Assembly (NCBI GenBank): GCA_902789175.1
Contig: CADANF010000013.1
Location: forward strand, 1-64,000
Source of the DNA: an uncultured Lachnospiraceae bacterium
Lineage (GTDB): Bacteria > Bacillota > Clostridia > Lachnospirales > Lachnospiraceae
Length of the DNA: 64,000 nucleotides
Reading direction: 5' to 3'
Positions 9,425-16,886 of the stretch are shown here, in pieces. Each line of letters opens with the position of its first letter. Position 1 is the first letter of the stretch. The position numbers and the translations under genes are program-made. The notes under the pieces are model-generated. The model searched no databases. It was not told the DNA's origin and saw only the letters and a list, made by a program, of their open reading frames with translations.

Positions 9425-10246
9425 TTAATAAGCATACACATCAACAGTGCGTCTGCCATATTCAAGAGCTTCCTGATGAGTATTAAAGAAGATATCGATA
9501 CGATTACCCTGAATAGCGCCACCTCTATCTTCAACTGTATATACCTGACCATCAATAACAAGCTGTGTACCAAAATCAAATCTTGAATCAGTAGCAATTG
9601 TATGATTAGCCTGAGCATGAGCTCCACTTGCTGTAATACCATTTGTCTTACCACAGCATATTACACAAGGACAATAAGCTGTTGTAACAAACTGTCCTAA
9701 ATATGTGCCAGATGAAACACCATCAACTGATACATAGATTGGTTCAGCTGTTGAAGAATATGTTGTTTCTGTTGATGCTGAAGCATTCTCTGTTGTTGGA
9801 GCTTCTGTTGGAACTTCAGCGATAACATTTACTGAATACTTCTCTGACTGTGCCTTTGCAGCCTCCTTAGTTGCTGAGCTGTTCTTATCAGCCTCAAGGA
9901 TAGCCTGAAGCGCTGCTCTATCCTTATCAGCCTGCTGCTGCGCAAGAAGGACTTCTGAATCGTTCTTTTCAGCAACCTTAAGATCAGCTTTCTGATCAGC
10001 TTCATATCTTATATTTTCAATTTCTGTATAACTTACTTTTGCAAATTGGTTATCAACCTTAGAGTCATTCGCAATAGATGAAACAGCAATCATACGTCCG
10101 TATTCCCCCGCCTCTCTCATCTTCTCACCAGTAACTGAAGCAAAGCATGTTACGGCAAGAGCGATAACAACTATAGTAGCACCCATTTTCTTAGTATAAC
10201 TTCCAAGTTTCTTTCCCGCTTTTGAGGTTGAACCTTCAAGTCTCAT
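9425..10246 (-). CDS. membrane-anchored 3D-domain protein, probable cell-wall lytic enzyme
   Basis: The 273-residue product has one N-terminal membrane segment (about residues 23-38). A charged, alanine-rich stretch that may be helical comes next, then a threonine/serine-rich linker, then a C-terminal 3D domain of about 90 residues. The three aspartates that name the domain are visible in ATDSRFD, VEDRGG and RIDIFF. In RpfB/YabE-type proteins this domain belongs to double-psi beta-barrel muralytic enzymes acting outside the membrane. The GTG at 10264 contains the ribosome binding site (GTGAAGGAG), so the ATG nine bases later at 10246 is chosen. No G5 or DUF348 domain is seen. A strong promoter lies upstream. 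Confidence 0.82.
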   Translation of the reverse strand: MRLEGSTSKAGKKLGSYTKKMGATIVVIALAVTCFASVTGEKMREAGEYGRMIAVSSIANDSKVDNQFAKVSYTEIENIRYEADQKADLKVAEKNDSEVLLAQQQADKDRAALQAILEADKNSSATKEAAKAQSEKYSVNVIAEVPTEAPTTENASASTETTYSSTAEPIYVSVDGVSSGTYLGQFVTTAYCPCVICCGKTNGITASGAHAQANHTIATDSRFDFGTQLVIDGQVYTVEDRGGAIQGNRIDIFFNTHQEALEYGRRTVDVYAY

Positions 10247-10349
10247 AAGTTTTATCTCCTTCACTATAGTAATTGTTTCGTAATTATCTTAAATGTTTCA
10301 AATATTTTTTAAAATGTTACAAAACAATTAACTTTCTTTTGCATGTGCC

Positions 10350-10378
10350 ATTATATCCTTTAAAAAAGGTATGGTCAA
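10350..10378 (-). promoter_or_regulatory. strong sigma-A promoter of the 3D-domain gene
   Basis: TTGACC, a 17-base spacer and TATAAT lie on the minus strand. The untranslated leader is about 95 bases, is AT-rich, and shows no recognisable riboswitch. Confidence 0.8.
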
Positions 10379-10513
10379 GGCATTGGAAATATTTTTGGAG
10401 TTTTTGACGAATTTTCCCGGGGTTGCTTGTGTTTTTGCACAAAAACAAGGGCAATTATGTAAATCTTTCAGCTTTTCTTAGTAAAATTTTACTAATCACA
10501 GTTTTCTGAATAA

Positions 10514-11458
10514 TTATTTTCCTGTACATTCTATAGTCTGTAACAACTCGTTAAAATCTTCAATTTCATTTATTTTTCTTCTTAATTGAGCTGAATTTGG
10601 AAGTCCTGTAGTGTACCACTGTATATGTTTTCTCATTTCATGCACAGCTGTATATTCACCTTTATATTTAAGCATAAGATAAAGGTGCTCTTTCATCATC
10701 TCTCTTATCTCTTCTATTGAAGGCCGTTCAGGTTTAACTCCCATCTCTAATTCTTCCTTGATCTCTCTAAAGATCCACGGATTTCCTCTGGCATGTCTTG
10801 CCACCATAACACTGTCGCAACCTGTTTCTTCCTTCATTTTAATAACATCTGCGGCACATGCCACATCTCCATTTCCTATCACTGGAATTGTTACAACTTC
10901 TTTAACTTTTCTTATTATATCCCAATCGGCATGACCAAAATAATATTCTTCTCTTGTCCTTCCATGAACTGCTATTGCACTGGCTCCCGCCTGCTCTAAT
11001 GCCCGGGCAACCTCAGGAGCATTTTTTTCATCTTTAAAAAAACCGGCTCTTATCTTTGCTGTAACTGGTACATTTACCTTATTTCTTACAGCCTCAACAA
11101 TACGTCCGCAAAGACAGGGATCTTTCATAAGGGCTGATCCTTCACCATTATTTACAATTTTAGGAACAGGACATCCCATATTGATATCTATAAAATCAAA
11201 ATGTATCCTCTCCAACAGCTTTGCTGCCTCAGATGATATGATCTCTGGGTCACTTCCAAAAAGCTGAACTCCTACCGGTCCTTCTTCAGGCGTTGTTATA
11301 AGAAGCTCATCCGCACTTTTAGGATTATACATAAGTCCTTTTGCACTGACCATTTCTGTAACAACTATATCCACGCCACATTTTTTTGATAATAGACGAA
11401 ATGGCAGGTCTGTAACACCTGCCATCGGTCCAAGAATAATCTTATTCTTAAAATCCAT
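10514..11458 (-). CDS. dus: tRNA-dihydrouridine synthase
   Basis: Dus reduces uridines in the tRNA D-loop using FMN and NADPH. The 314-residue protein starts MDFKNKIILGPMAGVTDLPF, the standard FMN-binding opening. It has the catalytic Cys96 in NMGCPVPK, KIRAGF, VHGRTRE and NPWIF. The open frame extends 39 codons further upstream, but that part overlaps coaX and carries no Dus sequence. The ATG at 11458 follows TAGGA by seven bases and lies seven bases after the coaX stop. It is the last gene of a DUF6145-like, coaX, dus operon. Which D-loop uridines it modifies is not determined. Confidence 0.95.
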   Translation of the reverse strand: MDFKNKIILGPMAGVTDLPFRLLSKKCGVDIVVTEMVSAKGLMYNPKSADELLITTPEEGPVGVQLFGSDPEIISSEAAKLLERIHFDFIDINMGCPVPKIVNNGEGSALMKDPCLCGRIVEAVRNKVNVPVTAKIRAGFFKDEKNAPEVARALEQAGASAIAVHGRTREEYYFGHADWDIIRKVKEVVTIPVIGNGDVACAADVIKMKEETGCDSVMVARHARGNPWIFREIKEELEMGVKPERPSIEEIREMMKEHLYLMLKYKGEYTAVHEMRKHIQWYTTGLPNSAQLRRKINEIEDFNELLQTIECTGK

Positions 11459-11465
11459 AATAATC

Positions 11466-12230
11466 CTACTGCTTTTCGTAAATAAGTCTAAGTCCCTGAA
11501 GTGTAAGTTCAGGATTATAAACATCGATTGCATCTGTTGAATCTGAAATAATCTTTCCAAGACCACCTGTAGCAATAACCTTTAAATTCTTGATACCAGA
11601 TTCTTCCTTCATCTTTTTAATTATATATTCTGTCTGTCCAACGTAACCAAAATATATACCAGCCTGCATGCTTGATACAGTATCTCTTCCAAGGATCTTA
11701 TCCACTTTCTTAATCTCAACTTCAGGAAGTTTTGCTGTTCCTGTCCAAAGGGCATTTGCCGCAAGTCTGATACCAGGTGATGTTACTCCGGCAAAAAGAC
11801 TTCCATCCTCTAAAATAAGATCGTGAGTTGTAGCTGTTCCAAAATCAATAACTATGGCAGGACCGCCGTAAAGCTCATAAGCTGCTACTGCATCAACAAT
11901 TCTATCAGCACCTAATTCCTTTGGATTTGGCACCGCCAACTTAATTCCAGTCTTTATTCCTGGAGCTACAATAACCGGATTAACATCGAAATATTTAATA
12001 ATTCCACTGGTAAGAGAATGCATTACATCTGGCACTACCGATGCTATTATAACATCAGTAATATCACTCATTTTATAGCCATTTAAACTAAGTAATTCTC
12101 CAAGGAACACGCCATATTCATCTGAAGTTTTCTTATTCTTAGTTATCATTCTAAACTGTTTTAAAAGTTTATCTTTATCGAAAAGACCGATAGTAATGTT
12201 GGTATTTCCTACATCAATCGCAAAAAGCAT
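11466..12230 (-). CDS. coaX: type III pantothenate kinase
   Basis: CoaX phosphorylates pantothenate in the first step of coenzyme A synthesis. The 254 residues include the ASKHA-type phosphate loop AIDVGNTN (Asp6), the motif ELGADR, and the second nucleotide loop IDFGTATT. Type III enzymes need a monovalent cation and are not feedback-inhibited by CoA; this is family knowledge. It sits 18 bases after a small DUF6145-like gene and 7 bases before dus. Confidence 0.95.
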   Translation of the reverse strand: MLFAIDVGNTNITIGLFDKDKLLKQFRMITKNKKTSDEYGVFLGELLSLNGYKMSDITDVIIASVVPDVMHSLTSGIIKYFDVNPVIVAPGIKTGIKLAVPNPKELGADRIVDAVAAYELYGGPAIVIDFGTATTHDLILEDGSLFAGVTSPGIRLAANALWTGTAKLPEVEIKKVDKILGRDTVSSMQAGIYFGYVGQTEYIIKKMKEESGIKNLKVIATGGLGKIISDSTDAIDVYNPELTLQGLRLIYEKQ

Positions 12231-12248
12231 ACTAGGTACTCCTTATTT

Positions 12249-12575
12249 TTATTCTTCCTGCCCCAAAAATGCGCCATAATAATCTTCAAGCTGCTGGAAT
12301 AATTCCTTATTCTTTATCTGAATATCTTTAACCTTAAGAGCACTTCCAATCTCATCAAATAAAAGATCATCTTCATTTGCCTCAGTCATAATCTTAAGAT
12401 CTCCAGTCTCGTCAAAAACAAGCATGATCACTCCACCAACTTCTTCTACATAAAGGACACAAAGAACCTTTAATTCATCCTTTACTAAATCCGGAAGCCC
12501 TTCAAAGTCCGGGTTCAGATAATATTTCTCTGTATATTTTGATGCACTGCAAAGTATAACACTATCCTGATACAT
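12249..12575 (-). CDS. small acidic protein of unknown function (DUF6145-like)
   Basis: The product has 108 residues, is acidic, and lacks membrane segments. Its alternating hydrophobic pattern (VLCVLYVEEVGGVIMLVFDE, then LKIMTEANEDD) suggests a small alpha/beta fold with a central sheet and a C-terminal helix. It recalls a Lachnospiraceae family (DUF6145), but I recognise this only weakly. Its own promoter and AGGAG site support it as a real gene. It is the first gene of the operon with coaX and dus, hinting at a housekeeping role. No function is proposed. Confidence 0.7.
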   Translation of the reverse strand: MYQDSVILCSASKYTEKYYLNPDFEGLPDLVKDELKVLCVLYVEEVGGVIMLVFDETGDLKIMTEANEDDLLFDEIGSALKVKDIQIKNKELFQQLEDYYGAFLGQEE

Positions 12576-12612
12576 ATAATATCTCCTACTTAGTCTTAGT
12601 TATTACTATAGA

Positions 12613-12641
12613 AGAATATCACTTCAACTATATATTTGCAA
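12613..12641 (-). promoter_or_regulatory. sigma-A promoter of the coaX operon
   Basis: TTGCAA, a 17-base spacer and TATTCT lie on the minus strand, about 35 bases ahead of the first start codon. Confidence 0.6.
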
Positions 12642-12653
12642 ACCAAAAGAAAA

Positions 12654-12684
12654 GAGATGGTTTTTGGACTGTCAAAACCATCCC
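12654..12684 (-). terminator. intrinsic terminator after dapB
   Basis: GGATGGTTTT and AAAACCATCT arms around a short loop are followed by TTTTCTTTT on the minus strand, right after the dapB stop. Confidence 0.8.
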
Positions 12685-12700
12685 TTTTACATTTAATCAA

Positions 12701-13465
12701 TTAAAGCTGAGCCGCTATAACATCACTCATATCGTACATTCCAGGCTTTTTACCAGCAAGGAATTTTGCTGCGCTGATTGCACCGTTTGCAAATATGCTT
12801 CTTGAATAAGCTGTATGCTTTATTTCGATAAGTTCATCAGGTCCTGCAAACATTACTGTATGGGTGCCAGGAATATTTCCTGCACGAACCGCACTGATTC
12901 CAAGTTCCTTCTTATCTCTCTTCTGTCTCTTCTCGCTCCTGTCAAATACATATTCAAATTCACCATCTCTTGCTTCATTTATGGAATCTGCAAGAGCAAG
13001 AGCTGTTCCTGATGGCGCATCCAACTTCTGATTATGATGAGCTTCAACAATTTCCACATCAAATCCTGCAGGACAGAATACATTTGAAGCTGTCTTAAGA
13101 AGATTCATAATGGTATTAATACCAAGACTCATGTTAGCTGACTTTAAGATCGGTATAGTCTTTGAAGCTTCTCTTACATTATCCAACTGTTCTGTTGTAA
13201 GTCCAGTTGTACAGAGAACAACAGGAATATTTCTTTCAACTGCATATGAAAGAAGTGAATCGATCGCCTTTACTGATGAAAAATCAATGATAACATCAAT
13301 ATCTGCGTCGCATTTATTAATATCTGTATATACATTAAATCCAAGAGAATCATTCATTGCAATATCAACGCCAGCCACGATCTCTACATCCGGATCATTT
13401 GCGGCCATATCACCTATAACTCTTCCCATACGACCATTACAGCCGTGCATCATTATTTTGGTCAT
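12701..13465 (-). CDS. dapB: 4-hydroxy-tetrahydrodipicolinate reductase
   Basis: DapB reduces hydroxy-tetrahydrodipicolinate with NAD(P)H in the lysine/diaminopimelate pathway. The 254-residue protein has the N-terminal Rossmann loop GCNGRMG (residues 8-14). It also has the substrate motif EAHHNQKLDAPSGTA, with the catalytic histidine pair and lysine. GGAGG precedes the ATG. It is the second gene of the lysine-riboswitch operon, 77 bases after dapA. Confidence 0.96.
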   Translation of the reverse strand: MTKIMMHGCNGRMGRVIGDMAANDPDVEIVAGVDIAMNDSLGFNVYTDINKCDADIDVIIDFSSVKAIDSLLSYAVERNIPVVLCTTGLTTEQLDNVREASKTIPILKSANMSLGINTIMNLLKTASNVFCPAGFDVEIVEAHHNQKLDAPSGTALALADSINEARDGEFEYVFDRSEKRQKRDKKELGISAVRAGNIPGTHTVMFAGPDELIEIKHTAYSRSIFANGAISAAKFLAGKKPGMYDMSDVIAAQL

Positions 13466-13542
13466 ATATTTCCTCCAGTTATTTTATACATGTATTTGTC
13501 TTTAGGACATCTGTCACAAAATGCCGTTTTTAAAGATATCTA

Positions 13543-14439
13543 CTAAAATTCAATCCCGTAATCTCTCATAGCTTTTTCAAGTTTCTCGGCATTCTTTTCT
13601 TCCATCTCTGTAAGCGGCATACGAACCTTGCCATTTGTCATTCCCATTAACTGTGTTGCCTTCTTAACAGGTATTGGATTAACTTCTGAGAAAAGTGCAT
13701 GACAAAGATTGATAGCCTTAAGCTGAAGTCTCTTTGACTTTGCTGTGTCTCCTTCGAGGTATTTAGCTACAAGATCATGGGTATCTTCTGGAATGATATT
13801 TGCAGTTACTGAGATAACACCGATTCCTCCAAGTGAAAGGATTGGAAGGATCTGATCATCATTTCCAGAATAGATATCAAGCACATGGCCTGCTTCTTCA
13901 TTAAGTGCTGAAAGAGTAGCAACCTGAGAGATATTTCCAGATGCTTCCTTTATAGCAACGATATTCTTAACATTTTTTGCAAGATCTATAGCTGTCTCAG
14001 GTAAAATATTACAACCAGTTCTTGACTGAACATTATACATAATTATAGGAATATTTACTGCTTCAGCGATAGCTGTATAATGAGCCTTAAGTCCGGCCTG
14101 AGTAGCCTTATTATAATATGGTGTAACTATAAGAAGTCCATCAACTCCGCACTTTTCAGCTTCCTGTGAAAGGTAGATTGCAGTTCTTGTATCATTTGAA
14201 CCTGTACCTGCAACTACTGGAATTCTTCCATTTGCCTGCTCTGCAACTACTGCGATAGCTTCAAGATGCTCTTCCTCTGTAAGGGTTGATGCTTCACCTG
14301 ATGTACCACAAACAACGATACAATCTGTACCATGTTCAATGTGATACTCTGTAAGCTTTCTTAACTGCTCATAATCCACCTCAAGATTATCCTTAAATGG
14401 TGTAACAAGTGCAACTCCTGATCCCTGAAAAATTGACAT
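13543..14439 (-). CDS. dapA: 4-hydroxy-tetrahydrodipicolinate synthase
   Basis: DapA condenses pyruvate with aspartate semialdehyde, the entry step to lysine and cell-wall diaminopimelate. In the 298-residue protein the Schiff-base lysine is Lys164 in AIKEASGN. The catalytic tyrosine is Tyr135 in MYNVQSRTG, where most homologues have MYNVPGRTG. The open frame continues 11 codons upstream, but a full AGGAGG lies inside that stretch ten bases before the ATG at 14439, so this ATG is the start. A lysine riboswitch controls the operon with dapB. Confidence 0.96.
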   Translation of the reverse strand: MSIFQGSGVALVTPFKDNLEVDYEQLRKLTEYHIEHGTDCIVVCGTSGEASTLTEEEHLEAIAVVAEQANGRIPVVAGTGSNDTRTAIYLSQEAEKCGVDGLLIVTPYYNKATQAGLKAHYTAIAEAVNIPIIMYNVQSRTGCNILPETAIDLAKNVKNIVAIKEASGNISQVATLSALNEEAGHVLDIYSGNDDQILPILSLGGIGVISVTANIIPEDTHDLVAKYLEGDTAKSKRLQLKAINLCHALFSEVNPIPVKKATQLMGMTNGKVRMPLTEMEEKNAEKLEKAMRDYGIEF

Positions 14440-14550
14440 ATTAAATGTACCTCCTATAAATATTACTCCCATGCCCTAACAGCTGATTTTTTTATTTTAA
14501 TAGGACTACGTATTTAATCAAAAGCTTTTTAAAATCAGCAATTCAGCATA

Positions 14551-14583
14551 AAAAAATCGGGTCAGCAGAGCACTAACCCGAAA
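14551..14583 (-). terminator. riboswitch-controlled terminator of the dapA leader
   Basis: A GC-rich hairpin (TCGGGTTAG against CTGACCCGA on the minus strand) is followed by seven T. It ends the leader just downstream of the lysine aptamer and about 110 bases before the dapA start. Confidence 0.9.
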
Positions 14584-14599
14584 TAAAATCCATAGAAAA

Positions 14600-14778
14600 T
14601 AATTTTATCTCACGTAGCACTCCACCTTATGGTGACAGTTCTGCAGTTATCCGCTGCAGACCCAGCAAAAAGACCTGACCTTAAAGTCTTCTCACTTCGG
14701 CAAATCCGCCCTGATACATCCTCAAACTGCCGGTCCGGCATAGATGTACTACCTCTTCTTTGCGCCTCTACATAATTC
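14600..14778 (-). promoter_or_regulatory. lysine riboswitch (L box)
   Basis: The minus strand shows the conserved L-box blocks in order. They are AGAGGCGC near the 5' end (14762-14769), GGTAGTA, GCCGAAG in the middle, CTGTCACC, and the closing GGTGGAGTGCTACG (around 14615-14630). A strong promoter lies upstream and a terminator downstream, so lysine should cause premature termination ahead of dapA-dapB. A 78-codon open frame overlapping this region is an artefact of the RNA. Confidence 0.93.
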
Positions 14779-14784
14779 TTCTTC

Positions 14785-14813
14785 ATACTAACATTCATAT
14801 ATAGATATGTCAA
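14785..14813 (-). promoter_or_regulatory. sigma-A promoter of the dapA operon
   Basis: A perfect TTGACA, a 17-base spacer and TAGTAT lie on the minus strand. The expected start, near 14778, is just before the lysine aptamer. Confidence 0.85.
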
Positions 14814-14887
14814 ACAAATTTCATGAATAAAAACAACCAACTCCAAATAAAACAGGTCCGACGAGCAATTAAACTATCACCCTATCT

Positions 14888-15295
14888 TCATTTATTATAA
14901 TTACATTTATCAAGATCTTCGTAATAAACTCGATAGAACGCACCAATCCCCTTATTTTCATTTTTTACAATAATCTTTAAATAATCTTTTTCATACACCA
15001 ACTCATAATAATCTTCTGTCATATCTACATTATAATCCAGATAATCATCTACATTCCACAATACATCACCAGCCTTATTATTTATAGCAATCGTTATTTG
15101 ATTATGAACACCGTCAGAAGGATATGTCGCCTCTATTACATACTTTCCATTATAGAATTCATCCTTAAACCATACCTTTCTTGAATTACCATATTCAATA
15201 AAAATATATAAAACAACTAACACTCCCATTATTGCAAATGTTATTACTATCTGACTAACCAAAATAATGCTTTTCTTTTTATCTTTTCTTTTCAT
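14888..15295 (-). CDS. small single-pass membrane protein of unknown function
   Basis: The product has 135 residues: a lysine-rich cytoplasmic tip, one membrane helix at about residues 9-32, and an extracytoplasmic domain rich in tyrosine, aspartate and beta-prone residues. The start codon overlaps the end of the preceding frameshifted gene by 17 bases, so translation is coupled. Its C-terminal part (YELVYEKDYLKI, then FYRVYYEDL) matches the second-frame product of that neighbour (YRLEFKEDYIKL, then IFRFYNSDY), so the two are tandem paralogues. No family was recognised. A surface or immunity-type function is possible but not supported. Confidence 0.65.
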   Translation of the reverse strand: MKRKDKKKSIILVSQIVITFAIMGVLVVLYIFIEYGNSRKVWFKDEFYNGKYVIEATYPSDGVHNQITIAINNKAGDVLWNVDDYLDYNVDMTEDYYELVYEKDYLKIIVKNENKGIGAFYRVYYEDLDKCNYNK

Positions 15296-15685
15296 ATTCT
15301 TCCCCTTTAAAGTTTCTCAAATAATCAGAATTGTAAAACCTAAAGATCTCTATTAGATTCCCTCTGCAATCTAATAATTCCAATTTTATATAATCTTCCT
15401 TAAATTCTAAACGATAATTATTCACATCAAGTTTTTTCCCCTTATTATCAATATATGTTTCAAATTCACTTTTTTTGCCATCTATATTTACCGTAATTCT
15501 TACTGGCGTTTCTTCATTTGAATAAATAGTTTTTTTTTGCTCCGCTCTAATTTCATATTGTTCTTTTTTTCAAAAAACCAATTTTGATATTCTCTCGTTG
15601 AAAATAAATATATCATTATGATTTTAAAGATTATAATGATCCAACAGATATGTAATATAATTTTCATTATTTTACTAATATTCAT
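15279..15685 (-). pseudogene. small membrane protein split by a -1 frameshift at an A-rich slippery site
   Basis: The frame from the ATG at 15685 codes for a membrane helix and then stops after 61 codons. Just before, it reads GAA AAA AAG (A run at 15564-15570). If reading slips back one base on A AAA AAG, the frame continues from GAA CAA TAT to a stop at 15279. This gives a protein of exactly 135 residues, the length of the downstream paralogue and alignable with it over the extracytoplasmic domain. AAAGGA precedes the ATG. This may be a disabled gene, a sequencing indel in a homopolymer, or a programmed -1 frameshift. No strong downstream stem was seen to support the last. Confidence 0.6.
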
Positions 15686-15821
15686 TTGCTAATTCCTTTC
15701 CAGCCCTTTCTGATATGTAATATAAAAAAACATCACCCGCTGCCATAGATATATTTTCATTGAAATCCACTTCATCATTTAATAGTGGCCATTTAGTTGA
15801 AAAATTAATTTGCTGTTTCAT
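15675..15821 (-). CDS. small open reading frame, 48 residues, unknown
   Basis: This is a 48-codon frame starting MKQQINFSTKWPLLNDE and ending GKELANEY. Its stop overlaps the start of the next gene (ATGAATATTAG), the arrangement seen in translationally coupled operons. Its composition is protein-like. The ribosome binding site is weak (AAAAAGA), so it could instead be the truncated end of a longer lost gene. It has no membrane segment and no recognised family. Confidence 0.4.
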   Translation of the reverse strand: MKQQINFSTKWPLLNDEVDFNENISMAAGDVFLYYISERAGKELANEY

Positions 15822-15837
15822 TCTTTTTAATTATCAA

Positions 15838-16034
15838 TTATGGAAAAAATATATCTAAAAAATAGATATACGAATTCCCTCTTATCATATTTAATACAAT
15901 TTGAAGTATATACCTCTCCCAAAATGAAGTCAGGCTATTTCCCGACAATTTATCACAAATACTATAAATTATTTCACAAAGAGAATCGATTTGTTTTGAT
16001 ATTTAATTCCACCTAAATCATATACACAAAAAAA
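15838..16034 (-). other. intergenic stretch with protein-like frame remnants
   Basis: Between the trmH-type terminator and the 48-codon frame there is no intact gene. One frame stays open for about 54 codons to a stop at 15838 (for example SFWERYILQIVLNMIRG) but has no start. Another frame just upstream reads protein-like for about 18 codons. Together they look like a decayed gene. No promoter could be assigned with confidence to the small-gene cassette. Confidence 0.3.
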
Positions 16035-16059
16035 AGAAGCAAACGCAATGTTTACTTCT
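16035..16059 (-). terminator. intrinsic terminator after the TrmH-type methyltransferase gene
   Basis: AGAAGTAAAC and GTTTGCTTCT arms around a five-base loop are followed by seven T on the minus strand. Confidence 0.75.
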
Positions 16060-16086
16060 CTTTTTTGTGGACAATCAGAGAAAAAA

Positions 16087-16881
16087 TCATCTAGCCTCTC
16101 TTTGTCTCATGACCTCATATCCTGTTACTGATGCAGAAACCGCTGCATTAAGTGACTCCACTTTTCCCTTCATAGGAATTCTTATAAGCTTATTGGCTGT
16201 GGCACTTACCTCATCTGAAAGACCTCGTCCCTCATTTCCAATAAGGAAAGCTGCAGGCTTTGTGAAGTCCTCTGCATAAAAATCTTTACCTGAAAGGTGA
16301 GTTCCAAATACAGTTATTCCTGCCTCTTTTATTCGTTCTATATCTATCACAAGCTCTTCACTTATAATGATAGGGACTCTGAGAACTCCGCCCATGGTAG
16401 ATCTTACAGTCTTAGGGGCGTATGGAGCCGCTGAATCGGCACTGATCAGAACTCCTGATGCTCCCACAGCTTCCGCTGTCCTTATTATTGTTCCAAGATT
16501 GCCAGGATCCTGAATTCTGTCCAGGATAAAAATAAAAGGATTCTCTACTTCTGTTAATTCTTCAAGAAAATGTTCCTTAAGCCTTACTACCGCCAGAATC
16601 CCCTGTGGCGTCTTGGTGTCTGAGATTTTTTCCATCACATTTTTACTTACTTCAAAGATTGACTCATCATCGATCTTATCAATGATATCTTCTATTTCGT
16701 TATATTTACAAAGAGCTTCCTCTGTTACAAATAATTCTAATATATCTTCTACCGGAACTTCTCTTACCATTCTGATACCTTCAACGATAAAGGCCATGTC
16801 GCTTCTTCTTAAAGCTGATTCTTTGGAAAGTCTTACCACATATTTGATTTTATCATTTTGAACTGATGTTATAGTCTGCAT
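16087..16881 (-). CDS. TrmH-family RNA 2'-O-ribose methyltransferase
   Basis: This 264-residue SPOUT enzyme has an N-terminal substrate-binding part (SVQNDKIKYV start) and the three knot motifs. These are LDRIQDPGNLGTIIRTAEA, LIGNEGRGLS and MKGKVESLNAAVSAS. The family transfers a methyl group from SAM to a ribose of rRNA, usually 23S, or of tRNA. Two starts are possible. A GTG at 16890 overlaps the dnaE stop as GTGA but is too close to the AAGGAG. The ATG at 16881 is six bases after AGGTGA and is preferred. It is the last gene of the operon with dnaE. The modified nucleotide is not known. Confidence 0.88.
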   Translation of the reverse strand: MQTITSVQNDKIKYVVRLSKESALRRSDMAFIVEGIRMVREVPVEDILELFVTEEALCKYNEIEDIIDKIDDESIFEVSKNVMEKISDTKTPQGILAVVRLKEHFLEELTEVENPFIFILDRIQDPGNLGTIIRTAEAVGASGVLISADSAAPYAPKTVRSTMGGVLRVPIIISEELVIDIERIKEAGITVFGTHLSGKDFYAEDFTKPAAFLIGNEGRGLSDEVSATANKLIRIPMKGKVESLNAAVSASVTGYEVMRQREAR

Positions 16882-16886
16882 AAAAC

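Noticed and set aside
11459-11575. 39-codon N-terminal extension of dus
   Set aside because: It overlaps coaX out of frame; the conserved Dus protein begins at the ATG at 11458, which has its own ribosome binding site.
14610-14846. 78-codon open frame upstream of dapA
   Set aside because: It lies entirely on the lysine riboswitch; its bases match the conserved L-box blocks and it has no ribosome binding site.
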